Assembly: GCA_017311185.1 (NCBI GenBank)
Contig: JAESUZ010003297.1
Span: 124,001-188,000 of the forward strand
Direction of reading: 5' to 3'
Origin: Proteles cristata cristata
Lineage: Eukaryota; Chordata; Mammalia; Carnivora; Hyaenidae
DNA length: 64,000 nt
Shown here: positions 11,301 to 23,800 of the stretch, in pieces
How the letters are laid out: every line of letters starts with the position of its first letter
How positions within the stretch are numbered: position 1 is the first letter of the stretch
Notes under the pieces: model-generated
Told to the model about the DNA's origin: nothing
What the model saw: only the letters and a program-made list of their open reading frames with translations
Database searches by the model: none
Position numbers and translations under genes: made by a program

Positions 11301-12577
11301 GTAGGGGTCCAGAGCACGGCACTGAGCTGAACTTGGTGGCCCCAGGTCATGCAAGTGGTTCGGGAGCAGCTGGCCCGCACGCTGGCCCTGAAGCCCAGTT
11401 CCCTGGAGCTTTTCCGAACCAAGGTGAATGCACTCCCCTATGGGGAGGTGTTGCGGCTGAGACAGACAGAGCGGCTGCATCAGGAGGGCACACTGGCCCC
11501 TCCCATACTGTGAGTTGATGGGAGTGGGTCCCAATCCCGGCTCCACCACAGGCCTTGCCCCACCCAAGTCAGTCCCAGTCACCAAGCATCTCCTCCCTGA
11601 CCCACCAGGGAGCTTCGGGAGAAGCTGAAGCCAGAGCTCATGGGCCTGATCCGCCAGCAGCGTTTGCTCCGCCTCTGTGAGGGGACACTCTTCCGGAAGA
11701 TCAGCAGCCGGCGACGCCAGGGTGGTTGAGTTGGGGGGAGGGGCAGAGTGTGGCTGGGTTGGGGTCAGGGCCCCTCTCGTCACTCCTTCCATCTTCCCTT
11801 TCTGCCCACAGACAAGCTGTGGTTCTGCTGCCTGTCCCCTAACCACAAGGTGCTGCAGTATGGGGATGTGGAGGAGGGTTCCAGCCCACCCACCCCTGAA
11901 AATCTGCCTGAGCAGCGTAAGAATGCGTCAGGGGTCAGGGTCAGCCACCTGTTTTCCCCAGGCCATATCACAGGACCACCTGGGTCCCAGTGATCAGCCC
12001 AGCCTTTTTCCTGTAGTCCCCGTGGCTGATATCAAGGCACTGCTAACAGGCAAAGACTGCCCTCACGTCCGGGAGAAGGGCTCAGGGAAGCAGAACAAGG
12101 TGAGTATAGTGGAGACCTGGGCTCCTTCCCACCTGCATCTGCCCTGCCCTGTTCCCTGCTCAGTTCTTTCTGATCCCTGGCTTCTGCAGGATCTCTATGA
12201 GTTAGCCTTCTCAGTCAGCTATGACCATGGGGAGGAGGAGGCATACCTCAACTTCATAGCCCCATCTAAACGGGAGGTGAGTGCCTGGGCCAGGCTGAGC
12301 TGAGTTGAGCAGATGGGCCGGGGAAGAGATGGGCAGACCCTCACGGAGCTGGCCCTGTCCCCAGTTCCACCTGTGGACAGATGGGCTGAGCGCCCTGCTG
12401 GGCAGTCCCATGGGTAGTGAGCAGACGCGGCTGGACCTGGAACAGCTGTTGACGATGGAGACCAAGCTGCGGTTGTTGGAGCTGGAGAATGTGCCCATTC
12501 CCGAGCAGCCGCCTCCCATCCCCCCGCCCCCCACCAATTTCAACTTCTGCTATGACTGCAGCATCGTTGAACCTTGA
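8328..12577 (+). CDS. ELMO3: Engulfment and cell motility protein 3 (20 coding exons, 720 aa)
   Basis: Coding exons: 8328-8405, 8535-8575, 8682-8754, 8963-9013, 9199-9368, 9454-9553, 9646-9797, 9885-9963, 10092-10142, 10231-10353, 10450-10581, 10685-10786, 10896-11004, 11113-11249, 11346-11509, 11609-11721, 11812-11916, 12017-12099, 12190-12276, 12365-12577. The sum of 2163 nt gives 720 aa, the human length as I recall. The protein starts [21 protein letters not shown] proteins are cytoplasmic scaffolds that bind DOCK-family Rac exchange factors in engulfment and migration. Expected architecture: N-terminal Ras-binding/armadillo region, central ELMO domain, PH domain at about 540-670, and a C-terminal proline motif (PPPIPPPP, then [14 protein letters not shown]) that contacts the DOCK SH3 domain. 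All donors are GT. Most introns are around 100-200 nt. Intron 13 (11005-11112) carries MIR328 on the opposite strand. Confidence 0.97.
11037..11111 (-). ncRNA. MIR328: microRNA miR-328 precursor, antisense in ELMO3 intron 13
   Basis: Read on the minus strand, 11064-11043 gives the 22-nt miR-328-3p, matching the human mature sequence (CUGGCCCUCUCUGCCC...) as I remember it. 11104-11083 gives the G-rich 5p arm (GGGGGGCAGGAGGGGC...). The arms pair around a loop at about 11065-11082 that differs from human. The 75-nt hairpin fills most of the 108-nt host intron and stops one base short of the exon 14 boundary. Because it is antisense to ELMO3 it needs its own minus-strand transcript. miR-328 is a conserved mammalian microRNA expressed in brain and heart. 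Confidence 0.95.
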
Positions 12578-12679
12578 CAGTGAGGTTGGCTGTGGGCCAC
12601 AGCTGCTGACACTGTGGCGACCATGAAGGGTGGAGGGTGGAAAAGCCCAGACATCCTGACAAGCAGAGACTGCAATAGA

Positions 12680-12685
12680 AATAAA
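12680..12685 (+). terminator. ELMO3: ELMO3 polyadenylation signal
   Basis: AATAAA about 100 nt after the ELMO3 stop codon, giving a short 3'UTR. Cleavage is expected at about 12700. Confidence 0.85.
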
Positions 12686-12704
12686 GTCTGCTTGGCTCTT
12701 ATGT

Positions 12705-13677
12705 ATGTGTCGAGCCAGTTCTGAAACCGTGGGCCAAGTCTGCCTTCAAACTTAGCTGGCAAATGTGATGGGCCATCAGGGCAAGGTCACTGCTTGTGGC
12801 CACAAACCTGGGCAGCCACAGTTAAGGGTGTTCTGCAGGAGGCCAGGGATAAGCTGGCCCTATTGTCCTTCCACCAGATGACTCCTCAGCCATCCTGAGT
12901 GCTGGGCCTACAGAGAGGGATGGCCTATGGCCTGGGGGGTACCAGTCAGTTGAGGGGGCTGTGGGAGGGCAGAAGGTATTGTCCTATGTAGATGCTTTCC
13001 TGGGCAGCATTAGCAGGGGCCTTGTCTGGGAGCCATATTTCCAAAAGTTTCCTGACAGTTTGAACTCGGTCTTCAGCCCTGCTTGGCCCTGCTCTGTGTC
13101 CTTTTCAAGGCCCTTTGGTGAGAGGCATGAAGGAATAAATGTGAAGCTGGGTCTGCTTTGTGCTGAAGGGCAAACTCAAGATTCCAAACATGTCCCCATG
13201 TGGTGGAAGGATGTGTTGATTCTGATGAGGGAATTCAGTGCAGGAAGCCTTGCATTCTGATTCAAACCCACTGCAGCAGCAGGGTGTAGTGTGGGCCACG
13301 GATGGGCAAGACCCCTGGGGACAAAGTGGTGAGGGGCACTGGGCCCAACTGGAGGTCAGTCTCAGAGGCTAGCACACCAACCCACAGGGCAGGCTGAGAG
13401 CTGCCCCACTCTCTGACCTTCTCCATGTCTCTCACTACCGCTCTTTCCCAACACCACCTCAGTATCTTTTTAACAGTATTCACCATCAACATGTTACCTT
13501 GAAAACATGAAATGGCATCTCTTTGGAGAATGTGCTGGGAGAGCACCTGCTTCTGACTTGGGCCTCCAGGGCCCAACATGCCCACTCCTACGTTCAGAGA
13601 CTTCCCACCTCAGTTGGAATAGTTCAACTTGGTATTGACTTCAAAATGGAAAATCGAGGTCAGGATCCCAGATGTAG
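12705..13677. other. Intergenic ELMO3-FBXL9, left part
   Basis: Unique-looking mammalian DNA between the ELMO3 3' end and a SINE. I see no exon, RNA gene or recognisable repeat. Confidence 0.5.
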
Positions 13678-13687
13678 TTAAGTCTTC

Positions 13688-13920
13688 TTTTTTTTTTTTT
13701 TTTTAATTTTTTTTTTTTTAATGTTTTATTTATTTCTAGGAGAGAGAGAGACAGCGCGAGCAGGGAGGGTCAGAGAGAGGGAGTCACAGACTGAAACAGG
13801 CTCCAGGCTCTGAGCTGGCAGTCAGCACAGAGCCCGACGCGGGGCTCGAACCCACGAACCGCGAGATCATGACCTAAGCGAAAGTCGGACGCTTAACCGA
13901 CTAAGCCACCCAGGCGCCCC
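13688..13920 (-). mobile_element. CAN-SINE, young full-length copy
   Basis: Poly-T/AT tail at the left, TTTATTTCTAGGAGAGAGAG, CCAGGCTCTGAGCTGGCAGT, intact reversed B-box and head ending CCACCCAGGCGCCCC. It is flanked by a perfect 11-bp target-site duplication TTAAGTCTTCT (13678-13688 and 13921-13931). It belongs to the CTAGG / CTAAGCGAAAGT group described in the findings. Confidence 0.97.
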
Positions 13921-13931
13921 TTAAGTCTTCT

Positions 13932-15080
13932 AATAGTATTAGTTCTTCCTCTCTGATGTCTCCATTCCCTTGTCCAGGCCACCAACATCTTGGCAAGAAT
14001 CTCCTGACTTCCTGCCTTGCTCCTCCAGTCCTCAATACCCCAGGTACTTTCTCAAACATGAAGCTGATCTGATTACACACTCGCACACATACTACCCCCA
14101 ACCTGTATTTTTCATTGCCTCGCTGTTGTCCATGGGATGGTGGTCATGGTTTCTCAACTGAGCAAAGTTGAGCTAAGATGGGCTACAGACACGTTGTGGT
14201 TTATGCCATCTAACAAAAGGCCTGTGGCTTGCAGAGTTCTCTGTGCTTCATCCAAGCTGGCATCCTCCCTGCTCCCTGTGGGATCCGCCCTTTCCTCCCC
14301 AGTGCCAGCTCTGGCCTGCACTATGCATTTCCCTGGTCCTGATTGCCCTCTTCTTTCCCTTCTGCTCGTCTTTCACTGCCTTGAGTCTTTCCTTGATCTT
14401 GCAGGGCATGTTCGTCGCTCCCCTGGGTTCCCACTTCCAGGTGCTTGTTTCTCTATTTAGGCACACTCTGCACACTGGACTGTCTCTGTCTGTTGGCTTA
14501 TTTGCCTCCCCAAATGACCAGGGTGCTGGGAAAGCTTTGGCACCTCTGAATCCCCACAAAGTACAGTCCCTGCAGGCACTCAGGCAGCCATGCTTGCTGG
14601 CCCTAGAACTGATGGATAGATGGACAAAGTGTGGGTGGACACATGGAGGGCAAAGCGGCTTCTCAGAGCTGCTGTTGAGAAGTCACTGGCACTGTTTAGG
14701 AGGTTTGACTAGATGGCCTCTAATGACCTTCCCTAGCCAGACTTACTGTCCTCTTTTTTCTTTCTGAAGACAACTTCATTGCATCCTTAATCATTGTGCT
14801 CCTCGGGTCTGTCTGGGATGTGCCTTTGCTGCGGGCCATGCTTGGAGGCTCATGCTGGGAGAGGCCTCCCGGCTTCTAGTCTCTGGCCATGTTGGGGAAG
14901 AAGTTAGGACTTCCTGGGGGTGCCTGTGGTGCTTTGGGTAGGTGTAAAGAAGAAACTGTCTGTGTGCCTCTGGTGTTTTGTCCACGTGGTTCCTGGCTAG
15001 GTTGGGCTGTTTCAACTGAGGTAGGGAGGGAGGGGGCCCTGTAGCCTGAGAATTTCAGACAAGGAGGTGAGATCTGGAAT
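13932..15080. other. Intergenic ELMO3-FBXL9, right part
   Basis: No gene or clear repeat seen. The distal end probably includes the 3'UTR of FBXL9, read from the other strand. Confidence 0.45.
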
Positions 15081-15081
15081 T

Positions 15082-15087
15082 TTTAAT
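15082..15087 (-). terminator. FBXL9: Possible FBXL9 polyadenylation signal (ATTAAA)
   Basis: The minus strand reads ATTAAA about 325 nt past the FBXL9 stop codon. No AATAAA was seen closer, so this is the best candidate but remains tentative. Confidence 0.4.
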
Positions 15088-15411
15088 CTTGTTTGGGTTT
15101 ACAACAAAGTCTGTGGCTTGGCGGCTAAAACTCAGTGCTGGTAAGGGCTGGGAGAGCTCCTTATAGGGAACTGATAGCTGGAAGAGGCTCCTGCTGGGCT
15201 GTAGGGCAGACTGGGGCAGGAAGCCCCCTGTGCTGCCCTGGATTGGTTCTATCCCCAGTCCTAGAAAAGGGGTTTGTAGCTTGGGGAAGGGGCTTTGGGG
15301 TATTTGGCAGAGGAGATTAGGAGGCACTGAGTCAAACTCTAGGTCAAGAGGCCAGGGCTGGGGACTCAGGGCAATAGAGGCTGAGCCACAGGGTTGGTTA
15401 CTGACCTGCCC

Positions 15412-18400
15412 CTAGAGTGTCAAGGTCAGGTCAGCCCCTCCCACGAAGCGGGACTGGATGCAGGTCACCTGGGGCAGTTGGGCTTGGAAGTGCTTAACGG
15501 CAGTCATGCTGATACCAGGACACATGGCCACATCTAACATCCGGAGCTGCTTGCACGCCTGCCCAATGGTATCCAGAGTCCTGTGGGGAGGCCTCCAGTG
15601 AGTGCCTGACCCGGCATGGGGACCCAGCCCACCTCCTGTACTGACTTGTGGCATCATCAGACAACTCACTGCTCTGTGAGCTGAGGGCAGCTGGATAGGT
15701 TGAGGTGCTGCAGCCTCGGCCAGGAGCTGGCTGCCTGGGCCCAGCCCTCATCGCTGAGGAGGCTGCAGTGACTCAGCACCAAGCGCTCCAGGCTGGGGCA
15801 GCCCTTGGCCACAGCCACCAAGCCCTTGTCTGTGAGTGCTGGCAACAGGCTTAGTGACAGTTGCCTCAGCTGAGGGAACTGGAGCACCTGCAAGGATAGA
15901 GGTGACTAGTGGGAGGGTATGATAGGGCACTGGAGCCCAGGGCCCTTCCAGGCGCCCCCATCCCCAGCCAGAAGTAACAGAAGCCAATGGAACTTTTAAT
16001 AAGCAAAGAGTGGGGTGGCCTGGGCCTGGCTCTAGTGCCAGGATCCTCAGTCTGTCCATACCTCCAGCCCCAGTTCCACACCTTGGCCAAACTGGCATCA
16101 GTTAGCTTGCTGCAGGCTGTGAGGTCCAACTCCTGCAAGGCCCGCAGCATGAGCAGGGAAGGGCCCTGTGGCTGCGGAGAAGGGTCCTTGGGGCCCAAGG
16201 CCTGATGCTCCAGCTCTCCATGTAGCTGTGGGAAGAAGCTCCTGCTTCTCAGGTTCCTCCTGAGTTTGGTCCTCAGGTGGTCCAAGAGAGACACTCAGGA
16301 GGGGCAGGAGGGTAGCTGAACCCAGGGACTGCCCCCGCCTTCCATGACCTGCACCTGGGGCTCCTGTGTAAGCTCTTCACTTGGTTCTCTCAGTCCGAGA
16401 AGCCCCCAGTCTCGGAGCTCCTTGCACCAGGCCAGGCGCAGGACTGAGAGGTGGGTTAAGTAGGCACAGATGGCCTGCAGGGTCCTGTTGGTGAGGGCCA
16501 CACAGGAAGATAAGTCTAGCACCCTGAGGTTTGGGCTCAGCACTGGGATCAGGGAGAGCACTGAGGCATCCTAGGAGGGAAGTGGAGAAGGGAGACAACA
16601 ATGAACAGGTGGCTTGTGCAGGGGTCCCCATGAAGGTTCTGCTCAAGATTCCAACCCCACAGGCAACAGGGAGCTACCAGTGGGTCCATGGAGGGAAGAA
16701 ACAATCCCTGCGCTGGTGAAAGGTAGGGGTGGGACACCAGGAGGAGTTTGCTGGAGGACAAAGGCCTAGATTGGCTGGGGCAGGAAGGATGCAGGTGGAA
16801 GTTTCTAAAGTATCTGCTCTGGCTATACTCCCAGCCCCTGCTGAAGGTGTGGGCGGAGGCAGCCCTCTGACCACAGCTTATTGGACCCTCATTGGACATC
16901 TGACCCTAGCTGAGCCAATCGGGTATGTTCCCTCTAGAATTTGAAGAACTCTGAGGTCACTGTGGGGATTGGGCTGCCACCTGCCAGGAACAGGAGCTAA
17001 GGGCCGAATAGAGGAAGCTGGTTTGTAAAGAGATGCAGAGACCCATGGGAGAGCAGATAAAGAGACACATGGTGGTAACAGGAAGACAGAGTGGGGCGGG
17101 GCAAGAGAAGCACTTGTAGGGGAAAGGAGGAGATGGTTTTTGAGTTGGGAATGCCCTGGGCATATAGACAGTTTGAAAAAAATGATCCACTAAAGAGGGA
17201 GAGACTGACATTGCCAAGTTAGGGATGCCACCCAGAGGGACAGGGCTGAGTCCTATTGAAGGAACTGGCTGCAGCCAAGAAATGACCCTGTGCCACATCA
17301 TATTACCTCTGTCAGGCCCTGCCCCAGCAACCTCCCTGTGTAACCTTGGTGCCCATTCCTTGCAGACCCCTTCTTTCATCTTTCCTGCCTCCAGAACACC
17401 TGCCCTTGATGCCCCACCCAGACTGCAGGGGTCATTGAACACTTCGTATATGAGGTGCGTGCCACCTTGTGGGCTGGACCAGCCTGGTGTCCTGGATGTC
17501 CCTCCATGGGGGACTGATGGGGGGAGTGCTGGCAGCAGCTCTGTCTGTTCAGGCTCCTTTGTGTCCTAAGTTCTATTCTCACCACTGTTCCTTGCAGATA
17601 AACATTGGGCAGGTCCTCCCTGCTGCCACAGGTGCAGCTCCCCCAGCCCCAGCCCTGGAGAGGAAGGAAGGGGATGGTGTGCTCACCTTGAGTGAGGAGC
17701 AGTAGGCCAGGCTGAGAGAGGCCAGTGGGGCTGGAGCTCTGTGCCCCGAACCCAGAGCCTGGGCCAGGCCCTGCCCACTCACCAGGCAGCACTCTGCCAG
17801 GTCCAGCCTCTGCAGCTCCCGCAGGCCTCCCAGGGCTGTACATCCTGCATCGGTCAGCCGCTGCAGCTTCCTCAGGCTGAGGCGCTGCAGGTGCTCCAGG
17901 CCCCGGCTTATGGCCAGGAGTGCCCCATCGGCCACTTCTGAGCAGCCACTGAGGTCCAGGGAGGTCAGGCCTGATTGTAGGCGGCAAAGGGCGGCCACAG
18001 CCTCTGTGGAGAGGTCCTGGCAGCCGTGCAGGCTCAGCTCTTGCAGCTGCAGCCCAGCCACCTGACCCAGGGCCTGCAGTGCCTCAGGGAGCAAGCCAGT
18101 GCCACTCAGGTCCAGGGCGTGCAGCCTACCAGCCCTCTCCTTTACGAACCGCAGCAGGTTGTGGAAGGAGAGTTGGGAAGGGGAGGAGTCTCGGGGGGCA
18201 AAGGAGCCCCAGGCTGGGCCTAATTCAAAGGTGAGGTGACAGTAGGCCAAGGAGAGGCGCTCCAGGCTGGGGGCACAGCTGCTGAGCCGGTTGAAGCTGA
18301 GGTCCGTCAGGTCCCGCAGGCCAGCCAAGTTGAGCTCACAGAGGCCACTCAACACCAGCTGGACCCGCTGTGCTGTCTCAGGCTGAGCTAGTAGCATGCC

Positions 18401-20823
18401 CGATGTGAAGAGGCTATTGCAGCCACTGAGGTCAAGGATACGCAGGGCTGGGCAGCCCAGGATCAAGGCCACAAAGGCAGCCTCCGAGGGGCTGCCCCCA
18501 CTGAGGCACAAGCTCTGCAGGTGCGGGCCCAAGTGGTAGGCAATGGACTCCAGCACTTGGTGCGAAGCTGGTGAGTCATCCAGGTTGGTCAGGCTGATGC
18601 AGGTGATGCCCCTGAGGCCCAGGCTCTTGATGGCCGGGAGGGAGGCAGAGGACACAGGGATGCTGTACTGCACATTTGTCTAAGGGGCAGCAATAGGACT
18701 GGGGTTAGCCCTCTGGCTTCAGAGAGAGTTGGCCATCAGGTCTGGTGGCCAGTCACTGGCAGGTAAGGGAAGGACCCTATCACAATGGGGACCACTGTGC
18801 TGTGCAGTATCATGTGTGGTTGAAGGAGACAAGTCACTCTGGGGCTCAAAGGGGATGACTTGAGGGGAGAGCAGGAAGATTAGTGATAGATGGGACTGGA
18901 TGCCTACAGAGGGGTAGGGACAGAGTGGGGAGTTGGCATGCTGGGCACAAGGGGCTGGGAGTGGCCTAGAGGAGAGCCAGTGAAGCCCCCAGGGGGCAGA
19001 AGGACTAAGTATGCTAGATCCCAAACTTCGGGCCTTTCAGAAGGTGGCCCTGAGACCCACAGACTAAGCTCCTACTCCAGGGAGTCAGAGCTCAGCATTA
19101 GCTAAGCAACCAGCCTCCCTTCCTTTCTCAAGAGCATATAAATAGTCCTCAGAACAGCTGAAGGCAGTAAGAAGCAAAGCAGTTGTCACTCACCACCACC
19201 CTGGGTGGCCCAGGTGCCAGAGGTCTAGGGCAGGCAGTGAGGCCTGGGTCCCCTGGTGGCCTCAGTATCTTAGCCTCATGAATGTTCGCAAAAATGGGTT
19301 TTGTGTGTAAGCAAAAATGTGTGCATACACATGTGCATATGTGTGTGTGCACCCCAACATGTGTGGGCCCTGCAGGCTCCAGAATTCAAGATGTGGTTGT
19401 GATCCTTGAGGTTCGCCTCAGGGGTGTCCATCTTCTTTGTCTAGGTAAGGAAAGAGAACCCTCCCGTTTCTGTGGGTGGAAACTAAGAGAATGAATCTTA
19501 AGGTGCCAAGAAAGTTGGGCTGGCCCTGCTGTGGACGAACAGGGAGGGAGAGTGGAGAGTCCATGGCTGGTGTGGGGTGGGGCCTGGAGGTGAGCTCAGG
19601 GTAAGTCGGGAGAACAGGCTGGCCTGTGTAGGCATTTGGGGAGCCCCAGTTTTCATAGCACCTTCGCTAATTTTGTGCCAAAGGGAAGCTGAGACAGGTC
19701 CCTGGGGAAAAGGTGTGGGGAAGGTGTAGCAGACATCTCTACCCTTGATGGATGCCCAGGTTGCAGGCAAGCAGTATTCAAAAGCTCTTGAGTTAATGCA
19801 TCAACATGATCGCAATGCAGGAAAGCAAGCTCTCTAAAAACCTGTCCTGTCAGTTACTGCAAGAACAAACGATGTTCCCCATGTCTAACCCACAGAACAT
19901 TGTCAAAAGAAAATCATAAAGGTAGAAATGACATATAATATATACTCCTGTAAGATACTTATTAACAGGATTCTTCTCAGGAAGACACATGAAATTCATT
20001 CCTGGGTGTAGAAATCAGGCTGGCTTCTGTCACAGAAATGGCTGTCATCATGGAAAGGAGTGTATGATAAGAAATGGGGGCCTGGGGTACCTGGCTGGCT
20101 CAATTGGTGGAGCATGTGACTCTGGATCTCAGGGTCATGAGTTCAAGCCCCACTTTGGGAATGGAGCCTAAAGGAAGGGAAGGGAAGAAATGGGAGCCAG
20201 CTCCTACTTGCACAGGAATCTGAGGTCAAACCGGGCTCCCTGTCCAGACCCCATTCCAGGAAGTAGGGATTGTGGATGAGAGGGATTGTCCCTCTTGTGG
20301 ACACCGGGAGACAGTGGAATAGTGGGAATATCAAGGGCCTGGGCTCCTCTCTCAGATTTAAAGAGAGCAGGAAGATCCCACTGGGTGGGGAAGATGATGC
20401 AGGGTAATGATGAAAAGATCAGGGAGAAAAGGTTCTAGAAAGGAATGGTAAAGCAGACCTCTAGCTGTTTGGAAGTCCAGACTGCAAGGAGCCAGTCTGA
20501 TAATGAAGAGTATGCTGTGACTGCAAGTGCAGAGCAGGGCTGGTTGCCAGGCAGCGCCACCCCCACCATCACATCCTGTGCCCCCACCGTCCCACCTCCA
20601 GGCACCCGCAGTCCTTCTTTCTCTTGCTTCCTGAGCCTTGGCAGCCAGGAATGTTCTCATGTCCTCCCCTCTCCCACAGCCTCCTTATGAACAGGTAGAT
20701 GAACAGCTGAAGGGGAGCAATGGCAGTCAGCCTAGAGTCCAAGTCCAGGGTCAGCTAGGGGCAGTAAAACCTATCAAATAAAGGGGCAGAGCCTGTTGTA
20801 AGAGGCTTCCAGTGGCTACTGGG

Positions 20824-20884
<61 letters not shown>

Positions 20885-23800
20885 TGTTGAGATTTAAGAC
20901 TGCCTCCTTGCTCCCCACTGTTTTTCTTTCTTTCTTTTTTTTTTTTTAAATATTTATTTATTTATTTATTTCTAGGAGAGAGAGAGAGAGACAGAGAGAG
21001 AGACAGCGTGAGCAGGGGAGGGTCAGAGAGAGAGGGAGTCACAGACTCTGAAATAGGCTCCAGGCTCTGAGCTGGCAGTCAGCACAGAGCCTGATGCGGG
21101 GCTCGAACCCACGAACCGCGAGATCATGACCTAAGCGAAAGTTGGACGTTTAACCGACTAAGCCACCCAGGCGCCCCTCCCCACTGTTTTTCTTGATGGA
21201 GAGGGGGCAGCCTCTAAGCCATCACCCAGGTGGTCTGCCCTGGACTCAAAGTGCAGGTGCCCAGAAGCAGCCTTTTAGTGATATTTACCATCTGTGGGAT
21301 GCAGAGCAGCAGGCAGAAGAAGCAGGCTCCTGGATTCTGGTCTTTAGCCCCTTCCTAGGCCCTAGGAAGATGCTTCTTGAGGTCCAAAGGAGGACTGCAA
21401 GGGTATCTGCTCTAGCTTCAGCTGCCCCATCCATAAGGAGCCAACTAACCCCCTATCTCCTCCTTTTGCAATGCAGACATCTTAAGAGGAAATGCTGTCA
21501 TTTGGAAAATGCCCTACATCTGCTAAAAGGGGCATATATCCCTTGACTGTGAGAGGCCAGGACTTCATTATACCTAGTGAAGCCCTGAGCTGAGACTGTA
21601 GGCTTGTGTGCAGGATTGGAAAGTTGTCTGATAGAGAAATGGCTCTCCCATCTGCTGGCATAGGAATCCAAAACAACATGCCTGTTCTTGAGAAGAAAGT
21701 GTATTCCCTGGCACCCAGGGGCTTTGGTCTATAGAGAGGAGTTATACATCAGGGGTCATTTCCAGAGGCTCCCTGGGGCCATTATAAACACCCCAGGCAA
21801 GAGAAGGCAGTGGAGGGCAGATGCTGAGCTGTCCTGAGTTCTTCATAGAGACCAACCCAGTGGCAGGCAACCAGGCTCTCCCTGGAATGGGCAGATCTGA
21901 CGCGGGGGTGGGCAGGGGGCGTTGTCTTTGTCTACCTTCTTTTTTGAGAAAAATTAGGATTAAGTGGGGATACATCTGGGAGAATAAGAAGTCACCAATC
22001 CAGCATCCTTGCCTGGCCTGGTGAGGCATAAAATCCAGCCATGCCTTGGTGAACCAGTATCTTTGGGAGCACCTGCTAGCAAGGAGCACTGCTTCCTTAT
22101 CAACCTGCCCACATCTGAGCCCTCAGAGATGAGTCCTGATGATAAATTCTGCAAATTGCTCTCTGGGACGTGGTTGTGGTAGGATGTCAACAGAACCCTA
22201 GATGCCATTACTTGTGGCCTGGCCATCCAGTGCTCCCAGCCTGGGTGGGGCTGAGTTTTACAGAGCCACCAAATAGCTCTTGGTCAGCATCCCATCTGGG
22301 CCTCACAGTTAGCTGGAGGAGCCCCAGTGCTATGATCTTAAACTCTGCCCCTGGCCTCTTTCTCCTTACTCCCTTATCCTATTCTAATCTTTTTTTTTTT
22401 TAACGTTTTTATTTATTTCTGAGAGAGAGAAACAGCATGAGCAGGGGAGGGTCAGAGAGAGAGGGAGACACAGAATCCGAAGCAGTTTCCAGGCTCCAAG
22501 CTAGCTGCCAGCACAGAGCCCGACACGGGGCCTGAACCCATGAACCGTGAGATCATTACCTGAGCCGAAGTTGGATGCCCAACTGACTGAGCCACCCAGG
22601 CGCCCCTATCCTATTCTAATTTATTCCTTCCTGACTGCCCACTTTGCTTCTCCTGCCCTTTCCTTATTTGCTGGACTCAAAGAACCTCTGCCCTGATTGC
22701 TTCTCCTTGGGGTCCTGTGGCCCTGCCTGCCATGTTGCTGTGCCCATTCTTCTTGCCCCCGACCCTGCCAGGGATGATGAGACCTCTGCCTCCTCTGGGT
22801 CTATGCTAGGAGTACAGAATTCCACCTCTGGAAGCCAGTCTCCCCTCTTGTCTCCCCCACTGCTACCTCCTCCCCACCTTCTGGCTCTCTTCTCATCCCT
22901 CTCAAGGTTTCTCTCCATGCCCACCATTCTCTCCAGCCCCTGACACAAGTGCAGCAGCCTCCACTCACTTTCGCCTTCTCACAGATGACCTCTTCTGTTT
23001 CAGAGAGAAGCCAAAGCCATCAAGTGGGAAGGCCCTCGCTTTTTTCCCTGTTCATATCCACCAGCCATCAAGACCCATCCTGATACCCTTCCCTCTCTCA
23101 CTCCTAATCCCCTTCTCTGGGCCTACTGGGCCTGACCCACCTTCTCCCATGGGAACTCGCAGTCCACTGCTTCTTCCTCAGTTTACAAATGCCCCAGAGT
23201 CACAACAAAAGGCCTCCCTTGATCCTGCCTCCCTCTCCTCATCACTCCTGCTTCTCCCCTTTCCTCTGCAGTCAGACCTCTTGGAAGCCTGTGGGCATAC
23301 CTATACCTGAGCTAGCTACCTTTCTACCCCTTGCCTCACCCACTTACCCGTCCAGCAAGTTATCAACACCTGGGGGCCTCCTCTGCACACCTCCTACAAG
23401 TGTCCTTTCTGCCATGTCACCTGTTGTGGATGACCAGTTTCCTCCATGCTATCTCCCACTGGGGGCTCTGTGGCTCTGCCTGCCTGGCTCTCCTCCTACC
23501 TTCTAGCCTGTCCCCCATCAGCCTCTTTTGGGGTCATCAAAGGAGAGAGAGAGTGAGTTCCTTATGGTATGTTCCACCCCACCACACATACACACACATG
23601 CACACTCTCTGCTCTCCTCCCCCTGCACCCCGGCAGACTGCACTTCATCCCAGGCCGACGACTGTAGCTGCGGACCCTGGGAATTAGTTACCTGATGGAA
23701 CTTGCCAGATACATGGGTGCAGCATGACCGCCTCTGAAGTCACTGTCTTATCCCCCAGTGATGCCCCTTTTCCTTAATTCTCAGTGCCCTCTACCAAGTC

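Noticed and set aside
17579..17686. Extension of FBXL9 exon 3 open frame past 17687
   Set aside because: The frame stays open, but a GTGAGC donor follows SSLK, and joining to 16570 restores the LRR spacing. The extension has no LRR character.
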